Below, in pieces: positions 1 through 6,905 of a stretch of 13,292 nucleotides of DNA (position 1 is its first letter; the number at the start of each line of letters is the position of its first letter). Origin of the DNA: CAZBWS01 sp964495705 (GTDB lineage: Bacteria; Pseudomonadota; Gammaproteobacteria; HTCC5015). The notes beneath the pieces are model-generated. The model saw only the letters and a list, made by a program, of their open reading frames with translations. It was not told the origin of the DNA and searched no databases. The position numbers and the translations under genes are program-made. The stretch spans positions 1-13,292 of the forward strand of contig CAZBWS010000068.1 of NCBI GenBank assembly GCA_964495705.1, read 5' to 3'.

Positions 1-377
1 TGGTGGAGACGGCGGGAGTCGAACCCGCGTCCGCAAGCACTCCGCCCTTGGCGCTACATGCTTAGTTCCGTCTTTAATTTTAGTCCACTAACGATCCGAC
101 GATCAGGATGCTAGCAGCCGAGCCTGAGTTTTATTTAATGTATGGCCCTAAGGCGTAACCAAACACGAGCCCGTTAAGAATGACACTTGACTAAACGTCA
201 CGGCTTACACCGATCTGAAGGATATACGGGCATATCCCGCCAAGTGCTAGCTTTATGCAGCTAGAGAGTAGTTATCGTCGTTTGCAACTATAACGTGTGC
301 AGATGGTTTTACGAGGTATCCTGCACCTCGGCATGCTCCTCAGGTTTCGCCACCCACGTCGAAGCCAGAACGCCCCC
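1..377 (-). ncRNA. ssrA: tmRNA (transfer-messenger RNA), complete
   Basis: This is one-piece tmRNA, which with SmpB rescues stalled ribosomes and tags the unfinished peptide for proteolysis. Read on the minus strand, the RNA begins GGGGGCG at 377 and ends CGTCTCC-A-CCA at position 1. The two 7-nt ends pair into an acceptor stem with G-U wobbles, and the CCA is encoded. The T-arm-like segment with GGTTCGA-type sequence lies just inside the 3' end (about 12-32), and the GGCTTCGACG motif typical of the tmRNA 5' region lies at about 357-367. An internal tag reading frame is at 253-285. The smpB gene, often nearby, is not in this window. The length of 377 nt is within the usual bacterial range. 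The identification is very secure; the exact 5' end is set by acceptor-stem pairing. Confidence 0.97.
253..285 (-). other. tmRNA proteolysis-tag reading frame (ANDDNYSLAA, stop TAA)
   Basis: Inside ssrA the minus strand reads GCA AAC GAC GAT AAC TAC TCT CTA GCT GCA TAA, encoding ANDDNYSLAA. It is preceded by a TATAGTT stretch resembling the determinant before the resume codon in E. coli. The E. coli tag is (A)ANDENYALAA; here Glu is Asp and the first Ala of ALAA is Ser. The terminal LAA recognised by ClpXP is kept, as is the AND-NY segment bound by SspB in enteric bacteria. Confidence 0.93.
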
Positions 378-446
378 AAAGTGTGAATTTACTGCCAATG
401 CCGGCGAATAAGTCCATGGTGTTATGCAAAATCTGCTAACCAGCGC

Positions 447-455
447 ATTTTAGCA
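447..455 (-). promoter_or_regulatory. candidate extended -10 element for ssrA
   Basis: On the minus strand the sequence TGCTAAAAT (455-447) has the TGn extension and a -10 hexamer matching 5 of 6. No good -35 is seen at the usual spacing. It is an alternative or additional start to the TTGAGA/TTTAAT pair further upstream, with a leader of about 60 nt. Confidence 0.25.
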
Positions 456-471
456 TAGAGAGTCGGAGCAT

Positions 472-499
472 ATTAAAGTAAAATCGCGTTTTTTCTCAA
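472..499 (-). promoter_or_regulatory. candidate sigma-70 promoter for ssrA
   Basis: On the minus strand TTGAGA (499-494, 5 of 6 to TTGACA) is followed after 16 nt by TTTAAT (477-472, 5 of 6 to TATAAT). Transcription would start near 465 and give a leader of roughly 90 nt before mature tmRNA. Such a leader would need 5' processing by RNase P. This is a match by eye only, in an AT-rich spacer. Confidence 0.35.
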
Positions 500-519
500 T
501 CAGCTAGAGATTACGCCAG

Positions 520-3500
520 ATGCTTCATCTTCGCGGCAGCGCAGCCCTATCCGAATTCCGTCTTCAGAAACTATTGGACAAAGCCCGAGCGGCCGTGCCC
601 ATGGTTCAAAGCATTGAGGCCGAGTTTGTTCACTTGGCTAAAGTGGAGGGAGAGCTAGCTACTAGCCAGCAGCAGCAGCTGCAAGCCTTGTTGAGCTATG
701 GCTATCCTGAGCTAGGCCAACAGCCCAGTGGTCAGCTTATGTTTGTGACGCCGCGCCCTGGGACAATCTCTCCTTGGTCTACTAAGGCGACAGACATCGC
801 TCACAACACTGGTTTGCAGCAGCTTATCCGCATAGAGCGTGGTGTGGCTTATTATATACACGCCGATGGCGAGCTTAATGGGGATGAGTTGGAACTACTT
901 AAGCCACTACTGCACGATCGTATGACCGACGTAGTATTGGCTAATCTGCAAGCGGCGGAGGTGTTGTTTAGCACCGAAGAGCCCGCACCGATGTGTACAG
1001 TCGATGTATTGGGGCAGGGCCGTGATGCCTTGGTACAAGCCAATATTGAAATGGGCTTGGCGATTTCTGAGGATGAAGTGGACTACTTAGTAGAAAACTT
1101 CACCAAGCTAGGCCGTAACCCGAATGATGTCGAGCTGATGATGTTTGCCCAGGCCAACTCTGAGCACTGCCGCCACAAGATCTTTAATGCGGATTGGTTG
1201 GTTGACGGGCAAAAACAGCCTAAGTCCTTGTTTAAGATGATTCGCAACACCCATGAGCTAGCCCCGGATGATGTGTTGGTAGCCTATGACGATAATTCCT
1301 CGGTCATACGTGGCCCTCGTGATACGCGCTTTTTCTACAACACAGAGACCAATGAATATGTAGAGAACGAGGAAGATATCCATATTCTGATGAAGGTGGA
1401 AACCCATAATCACCCCACAGCAATTGCGCCTTATTCGGGGGCAGCAACGGGTTCAGGTGGTGAAATTCGCGATGAGGGTGCGACGGGACGCGGCTCTAAG
1501 CCGAAGGCGGGCTTGTGCGGCTTTAGCGTATCTAATCTGCGTATTCCCGGCCACGAACAAGCCTGGGAAGAAGACTTTGGCAAGCCCGAGCGCATGGCCT
1601 CGGCGCTGGATATTATGTTGGAAGGCCCGATTGGTGCCGCAGCGTTCAATAACGAGTTTGGTCGTCCTAATCTAGCGGGTTACTTCCGTACATACGAAGA
1701 TGCAGTGCCTACAGTCAATGATGATGGTGGTGCAGGGGAGCTGCGTGGCTATCACAAGCCGATCATGATCGCGGGGGGTATGGGCAATATCCGCCCTATG
1801 AACGTGAAGAAGAATCTGCTGGATGCGGGTACGAATATTATTGTACTCGGTGGCCCGTCGATGTTGATTGGCCTAGGCGGCAGTGCAGCTTCTTCTATGA
1901 ACAGTGGGGCTAGTTCAGCAGACTTAGACTTTGCCTCGGTGCAGCGTGAAAACCCAGAGATGGAACGCCGCTGTCAGGAAGTGATCGACCGCTGTGCATC
2001 CATGGGTGCGGCTAGCCCGATCCAATCTATTCACGATGTGGGCGCCGGTGGTATCTCCAATGCCTTGCCAGAGCTAATCGATGACGGTGGCAAAGGCGCG
2101 ACCTTTGAGCTGCGCGAAGTGCCTAATGACGAGCCGGGCATGCCGCCCTTGGCAATTTGGTGTAATGAATCCCAAGAGCGTTATGTGCTGTCAGTGAAGG
2201 ATGAAGACTTAGATGCCTTTAAAGCGCTGTGTGAGCGGGAGCGCTGCCCTTATGCCGTACTCGGTAAAACCACGGATGAGATGCAGTTAACAGTAACGGA
2301 TCGTCACTTCGATAACACGCCGGTGGATATGCCACTTGATGTACTACTAGGCAAGCCACCTAAAATGACCCGTGATGTTAAACATATAACTCAACAACAC
2401 GCGGTATTTGATAGCGGTGCTGTACCCACGCAAGAAGCGGTGAAACGTGTGTTGAGCTTGCCCTCTGTGGCGAGCAAGTCCTTCCTAATTACTATTGGTG
2501 ATCGTTCAATTACCGGTATGGTCACCCGTGATCAAATGGTTGGCCCTTGGCAGGTGCCCGTGGCTGATGTGGCGGTGACGTCTACGGGTTTTTACGGCTA
2601 TCAGGGTGAGGCTATGTCTATGGGTGAGCGTACGCCGCTGGCCTTGATCGAGCCTGCTGCCTCTGGACGTATGGCCATTGGTGAAGCACTAACCAATATT
2701 GCTGCTGCACAGATTGAAAAAATCAGCGATATTAAGTTATCCGCTAACTGGATGGCGGCCTGTGGTGTACCTGGTGAAGATGCGGCGCTATTTGATACGG
2801 TAAAAGCGGTTGGCGAAGAACTATGTCCTGCATTGGGCTTATGTATTCCTGTGGGCAAAGACTCTTTGTCAATGAAAACACAGTGGCAGCAAAACGGCAG
2901 TGATAAGAAAATGACATCGCCTTTGTCATTAATTGTATCGGCCTTTTCCCCCGCACAAGATGTGCGCAAGACGATGACGCCACAGTTGCGCACAGATCAA
3001 GGTGATAGCGAACTTATCTTGATTGATTTAGGTAATGGCAAAAACCGTATGGGTGGCTCAGCCTTAGCTCAGGTGTATAACCAGCTGGGCCACCAAACCC
3101 CCGATTTAGATGATGCGGCGACCTTCGCACGCTTTTTCACGGCTATACAGCAGTTGAATGCGGATGGGCTGATTAAAGCCTACCACGATCGCTCCGACGG
3201 TGGCTTAATGGCGACCTTGGCTGAGATGGCTTTTGCAGGGCGTTGTGGTTTAAGTGTTACCTTGGATGGACTAACATCAGGGCATCATAACGAAGCCTTG
3301 TTCAATGAAGAGCTGGGTGCTGTCATACAGGTTGCCAGTAATGATATTGCTGAGGTTCTAGAAATTCTCAGCCAGGCTGGCCTTGATAGTCTATGTCATG
3401 TGATTGGCCGTGTCCGTGAAACTGAAAATATTGATATCTACTTTCAAGATGATTTGGTTTGCAGCGCTACCCGTGCAGAGCTACAAAATATTTGGTCGAC

Positions 3501-4425
3501 CACCAGTTACCAAATGCAGAAGCTGCGTGATAACCCTGCGTGTGCAGAGCAAGAAAACGAGACAATCAGTGACAGTGCAAACACCGGCTTATTTGCCGAG
3601 TTGAGCTTTGATGTGAATGAAGATGTGGCCCAGCCATTCATCTACCCGATTGTTGGCACTGCAGAGCGTCCTGCAATGGCCATTTTGCGAGAGCAGGGTG
3701 TTAACGGTCAAATTGAAATGGCCGCCGCCTTCCACAAGGCGGGCTTCCGCACGGTGGATGTACATATGAGCGACTTGCAGTCGGGCCGTGTGAACCTGAA
3801 AGACTTCCAGGGCTTAGTCGCCTGCGGCGGCTTCTCCTACGGTGATGTGTTGGGTGCTGGTGGTGGTTGGGCCAAGTCGGTGCTCTTTAATAGCCAATTG
3901 CGCGATATGTTTAGCGATTTCTTTGCCCGCCCAGATACTTTCTCTTTAGGTGTATGTAATGGCTGTCAAATGCTATCGCAGTTAAAAGCATTAATCCCCG
4001 GTGCCGAGCATTGGCCGGCCTTTAAGCGCAATTTGTCAGAACAGTTCGAAGCACGAGTGGCGATGGTGGAGGTGATGGAGTCGCCATCAATACTGCTGCA
4101 AGACATGCAAGGTTCTAAAATGCCTATCGCCGTTGCCCACGGTGAAGGTCGTGCCATTTTTAATGGTGATGCACAGGCACAAGCTGATGTGGCGCTGCGC
4201 TTTGTTGATCCTGCGGGTCAGGCTACGACACATTACCCCTATAACCCTAATGGTTCTGTGGATGGTGTGACTGGTCTAACTACTACAGATGGCCGCGTAA
4301 CGATCATGATGCCACACCCCGAACGCGTGTTCCGTGCCGTGCAGCACTCATGGGCGCCAGATCAGTGGTCGGAAGATGGTAGCTGGATGCGACTATTTAG
4401 AAATGCGCGGAAGTTTGTTAGTTAA
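520..4425 (+). CDS. purL: phosphoribosylformylglycinamidine synthase, large single-chain form
   Basis: PurL converts FGAR, glutamine and ATP to FGAM, the fourth step of de novo purine synthesis, in the cytoplasm. At 1301 residues it is the long single-chain form (E. coli about 1295). The N-terminus MLHLRGSAALSEFR lines up with the E. coli start, which supports the ATG at 520; only a weak AGAG precedes it. In order: PurS-like N-terminal domain (about 1-150), linker, two AIRS-type ATP-binding halves (about 220-1010) and a class I glutaminase domain (about 1045-1301). Visible motifs are KVETHNHPTAI (292-302), GSGGEIRDEGATGRG (311-325), GKDSLSMKT (779-787), the nucleophile Cys1146 in GVCNGCQ, and His1266 and Glu1268 in MMPHPERVF. 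The frame is intact. It is divergent from ssrA across a 142-bp spacer. No PurR-like operator was recognised. Confidence 0.98.
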   Translation: MLHLRGSAALSEFRLQKLLDKARAAVPMVQSIEAEFVHLAKVEGELATSQQQQLQALLSYGYPELGQQPSGQLMFVTPRPGTISPWSTKATDIAHNTGLQQLIRIERGVAYYIHADGELNGDELELLKPLLHDRMTDVVLANLQAAEVLFSTEEPAPMCTVDVLGQGRDALVQANIEMGLAISEDEVDYLVENFTKLGRNPNDVELMMFAQANSEHCRHKIFNADWLVDGQKQPKSLFKMIRNTHELAPDDVLVAYDDNSSVIRGPRDTRFFYNTETNEYVENEEDIHILMKVETHNHPTAIAPYSGAATGSGGEIRDEGATGRGSKPKAGLCGFSVSNLRIPGHEQAWEEDFGKPERMASALDIMLEGPIGAAAFNNEFGRPNLAGYFRTYEDAVPTVNDDGGAGELRGYHKPIMIAGGMGNIRPMNVKKNLLDAGTNIIVLGGPSMLIGLGGSAASSMNSGASSADLDFASVQRENPEMERRCQEVIDRCASMGAASPIQSIHDVGAGGISNALPELIDDGGKGATFELREVPNDEPGMPPLAIWCNESQERYVLSVKDEDLDAFKALCERERCPYAVLGKTTDEMQLTVTDRHFDNTPVDMPLDVLLGKPPKMTRDVKHITQQHAVFDSGAVPTQEAVKRVLSLPSVASKSFLITIGDRSITGMVTRDQMVGPWQVPVADVAVTSTGFYGYQGEAMSMGERTPLALIEPAASGRMAIGEALTNIAAAQIEKISDIKLSANWMAACGVPGEDAALFDTVKAVGEELCPALGLCIPVGKDSLSMKTQWQQNGSDKKMTSPLSLIVSAFSPAQDVRKTMTPQLRTDQGDSELILIDLGNGKNRMGGSALAQVYNQLGHQTPDLDDAATFARFFTAIQQLNADGLIKAYHDRSDGGLMATLAEMAFAGRCGLSVTLDGLTSGHHNEALFNEELGAVIQVASNDIAEVLEILSQAGLDSLCHVIGRVRETENIDIYFQDDLVCSATRAELQNIWSTTSYQMQKLRDNPACAEQENETISDSANTGLFAELSFDVNEDVAQPFIYPIVGTAERPAMAILREQGVNGQIEMAAAFHKAGFRTVDVHMSDLQSGRVNLKDFQGLVACGGFSYGDVLGAGGGWAKSVLFNSQLRDMFSDFFARPDTFSLGVCNGCQMLSQLKALIPGAEHWPAFKRNLSEQFEARVAMVEVMESPSILLQDMQGSKMPIAVAHGEGRAIFNGDAQAQADVALRFVDPAGQATTHYPYNPNGSVDGVTGLTTTDGRVTIMMPHPERVFRAVQHSWAPDQWSEDGSWMRLFRNARKFVS

Positions 4426-4435
4426 TAAGCTCTTA

Positions 4436-4468
4436 TGCGGATAGGCTGTTTGGGTCTTTCCGCAGCCT
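4436..4468 (+). other. two mutually exclusive short hairpins after purL
   Basis: TGCGGA (4436-4441) can pair with TCCGCA (4459-4464), and AGGCTG (4443-4448) with CAGCCT (4463-4468). The two 6-bp stems share bases, so only one can form at a time. The nearest run of five T lies about 30 nt further on (4498-4502), so this is not a canonical intrinsic terminator. No convincing purL terminator was found elsewhere in the spacer. Confidence 0.3.
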
Positions 4469-4537
4469 TGGGGTGATATGGCGGCTAAACGATACAGTTT
4501 TTAATAATATCAGGCACTTATGTGGCTTGTGTTCTGG

Positions 4538-4561
4538 TAGCATATCCGCAATGTGATGCTA
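4538..4561 (+). promoter_or_regulatory. inverted repeat TAGCAT-N12-ATGCTA, possible operator
   Basis: A perfect 6-bp inverted repeat with 12 nt between its arms ends about 22 nt before the GTG start of the lectin-like gene. An 18-nt centre-to-centre spacing puts the two arms on nearly the same helical face, as for a dimeric repressor, but the arms are short and could occur by chance. No clear -35/-10 pair was recognised in this spacer. Confidence 0.2.
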
Positions 4562-4583
4562 TGCATTGTTTATAGGTATATGT

Positions 4584-6848
4584 GTGCGATATTACGGCTT
4601 AAAAATTAGCTTAACAATATTGATGCTTTTGTTTTCAACTCGCCCTTGGGCGGTGGAGTTTGTGGCGGGGCGTGTTACTTTAAATGCCCCCGTCGGCGGC
4701 AGTTCTACGCCGATATTTACTTCAGTAAACTTTCGTCAGGCTTATACAACGCCACCGCTGGTATTTGTCGTCAATAGCAACCAAGCTTCTTCAGAAAGCA
4801 ATGTACGCATTCGCAATGTGACAACCACAGGCTTTGAGATTGCCCATGTGTTCCCAGACAATAGTGTCTCCACTTACCCTGATCTAGATATAGATTACAT
4901 TGCCATGGAAGAGGGGGTGCATACGCTTGCAGGGAATACCTTAGTAGCAGGTTTTGTCGATACAGCGCAGTTTCAGAGTAAATTATTAGCGGGTGATAGC
5001 TGGGACTCGGTGGATTTTGTGGCTGACCATGGAGTGACTTTTAGTGGGGCCCCGAGCGTGATTACGCAAATCCAAACTATGGCAAATGAGACAACTCCAG
5101 ATTTAAGCACTCCATCCTCTCCCTTTATGGATGTGGCTGTGCGCAGTGTCACTACGGCGAGTATGGATATCGCCATTGAACGCGCTGAAACTACCACTGG
5201 GACACCGCCAGCATTAGTGAGTGAGCGTATTGCTTATTTAGCGATGGCGTCAGGAGATACGGGCACGTTTAACGATAGTGGCGGTACGCTGATTCGTTAT
5301 CAAGCTTTACAGTCTGCGGATAATATCACTGGGAATTGTACTAATGTAGGAATAGCAGGCTTTACAACGGTGCCCCTTGCTTTTGCCAGTCTAAATCGAC
5401 GCGACGGTGCAGATGGCTCTTGGGCTAGGGTTTGCTCAAAAACAAATACTAATATAGCGGTTAAAGTACAAGAGGATGTTGCCACGGATACCGATGTGGC
5501 TCACACCGATGAAGTCGTTGGTTTATTGGCTATTTCGGAGGCGTTTGATCTAAACGGAGCCTTCCAAGCTGAGGCGGGTTCTTTGAGTATTACGGGGACT
5601 ACGGCGGGTTCATTGGGCTTTACTTCCGTTAGCTTTGCCACTGCTTTTGACGCAATGCCGCGTGTATTTACAGTGCCTGTGAATGAAGAGGACGAGCCTG
5701 TCGCACTGCGCTTAAAGAACATCAGCACTAATGGTTTTGAAATTGCACAAGTGCAGCCGACAGGGGAAACGGGGGGCGCTGAGAGTATGACGGTGGATTA
5801 TATTGCCGCCATTGATGGTTTACATTTTTTGAATGATAGTACACCTTTAGAGGTCGGCTCTATCGCCACTACTGCGACTCAGTTTTCAGCACCTGTGACG
5901 GGAACACAGGCATGGGATACGATTAATTTTAACCATGACTTTGGTGTAGGGAATGACCCGGTTGTGTTACTGGAGATTCAAACGGTTGCCAATGAACCGG
6001 CTTTGGATCCAAGCAGTGTCTCAGTTCCCTGGTTGGGCACCACGTCACAGGCAGTCACTCCTACCAGTATAGATGTAGCACTGGAAAGGGCAGAGTCAGC
6101 AGCGGGCTCGGTGAGCGCCGCTGAGGAAATTGCCTATCTGGCAGTGCAGCCCAATACGACCGGCTCATTCCAAGTTGGGTTTAGTAGTATTGATTTTGAA
6201 AGTCAACGGGTTAATTCCATTTTGGGAACGGATGACGGCTGCTTTAGCCGTAATTTTTTAGGTAGCTATAGTACAGCGCCTATCGCTGTTGCTAGCCAAT
6301 ATTTACGCAATGGCAACAACGGTGGCTGGGTGAAGCGTTGTGCTATTAGCAGTACAGCGATAGGGTTGCAAATTGATGAAGATCGATCGAATGATCCAGA
6401 GCGCGTCCATACGACAGAGGACGTGCATATATTTGCTTTGTCTGAAAGCTTTGCTGGGGATTTTCCCGAACCTGAGCTTATGATTTTAAAAAATGCCAAT
6501 GGTGCCACCACGGTGAACTCAGGTGCAACCGTCATCTATAATTTAACGGTGAGTAATGCGGGGGCTAATGGTGCATTTAATATTATTCTGAATGATGATA
6601 TGCCAGGTTTTAGTGGTCTGGTGTTAGACGCCTATGGAGCCAGTACACCATTTAGTTTTGCACCAGGTACATCGGCTTTAGCCATGGGGACTCCCGTGTA
6701 CTCTCAAGATAATGGTGTGGATGGATATAGTCATATTGTTGCAGCAACGGGTGTAGACAATACCATTACAGACTGGCGCATACCCATGACCGGCACCATG
6801 CCTTCCAGTGGTAGCTTTACTTTACAGTATCAGGTAGAAGTAGATTAA
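4584..6848 (+). CDS. putative exported protein, tandem H-type-lectin-like modules with DUF11-like C-terminus
   Basis: I do not recognise a named gene. The protein (754 residues from GTG 4584, preceded by TAGGT at 4573-4577) starts with a basic end and a hydrophobic stretch ISLTILMLLF (8-17), consistent with Sec export. In-frame TTG 4566 and ATG 4623 are alternative starts. Two blocks follow, each with three modules in the same order: A (29-111 and 329-412), B (122-223 and 425-523), C (235-321 and 535-623). Module A carries FTSV-F near its start, then a run of the type VRIRNVTTTGFEI and YIA at its end, resembling H-type lectin/discoidin II C-terminal folds. Modules B and C end in similar AYLA or LLAI strands. 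Each C module holds two cysteines about 32 residues apart (252/284 and 553/586). Residues 630-754 resemble a DUF11-type surface domain. There is no anchor or sorting signal. Function is unknown; surface or secreted carbohydrate binding is inference. Confidence 0.85.
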   Translation: MRYYGLKISLTILMLLFSTRPWAVEFVAGRVTLNAPVGGSSTPIFTSVNFRQAYTTPPLVFVVNSNQASSESNVRIRNVTTTGFEIAHVFPDNSVSTYPDLDIDYIAMEEGVHTLAGNTLVAGFVDTAQFQSKLLAGDSWDSVDFVADHGVTFSGAPSVITQIQTMANETTPDLSTPSSPFMDVAVRSVTTASMDIAIERAETTTGTPPALVSERIAYLAMASGDTGTFNDSGGTLIRYQALQSADNITGNCTNVGIAGFTTVPLAFASLNRRDGADGSWARVCSKTNTNIAVKVQEDVATDTDVAHTDEVVGLLAISEAFDLNGAFQAEAGSLSITGTTAGSLGFTSVSFATAFDAMPRVFTVPVNEEDEPVALRLKNISTNGFEIAQVQPTGETGGAESMTVDYIAAIDGLHFLNDSTPLEVGSIATTATQFSAPVTGTQAWDTINFNHDFGVGNDPVVLLEIQTVANEPALDPSSVSVPWLGTTSQAVTPTSIDVALERAESAAGSVSAAEEIAYLAVQPNTTGSFQVGFSSIDFESQRVNSILGTDDGCFSRNFLGSYSTAPIAVASQYLRNGNNGGWVKRCAISSTAIGLQIDEDRSNDPERVHTTEDVHIFALSESFAGDFPEPELMILKNANGATTVNSGATVIYNLTVSNAGANGAFNIILNDDMPGFSGLVLDAYGASTPFSFAPGTSALAMGTPVYSQDNGVDGYSHIVAATGVDNTITDWRIPMTGTMPSSGSFTLQYQVEVD

Positions 6849-6851
6849 CTA

Positions 6852-6868
6852 GGCAGATAATTACTGCC
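6852..6868 (+). other. short hairpin between the lectin-like gene and ruvB
   Basis: GGCAG (6852-6856) and CTGCC (6864-6868) form a 5-bp inverted repeat with a 7-nt loop just after the stop codon at 6848. A second CTGCC at 6878-6882 could compete for the same arm. No T-run follows, so termination by this element is doubtful. Confidence 0.25.
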
Positions 6869-6892
6869 CTGTGGATTCTGCCTTAAAACCGC

Positions 6893-6898
6893 TATACT
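6893..6898 (+). promoter_or_regulatory. candidate -10 element (TATACT) for ruvB
   Basis: TATACT matches 5 of 6 to TATAAT and lies 7 nt before the ruvB ATG; no good -35 is present 16-18 nt upstream. If used, transcription would begin at or within a base or two of the start codon, giving a leaderless or near-leaderless mRNA. No CTGT-N8-ACAG LexA box was found here, unlike the SOS-controlled ruvAB operon of E. coli. Confidence 0.3.
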
Positions 6899-6905
6899 GC
6901 GCGCC

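Noticed and set aside
2601..2993. Minus-strand frame of 130 codons inside purL
   Set aside because: It overlaps the intact and highly conserved AIRS region of PurL, shows no recognisable domain, and reflects codon-position bias of the sense gene.
4584..6848. Reading the lectin-like gene as an adhesin of a CRISPR-, phage- or toxin-linked island
   Set aside because: No integrase, transposase, direct-repeat array, tRNA junction or immunity gene is visible around it; its flanks are ordinary housekeeping genes.
6869..6884. Possible LexA box near ruvB starting CTGT
   Set aside because: The half-site CTGT is followed 8 nt later by CCTT rather than ACAG, so there is no palindrome.
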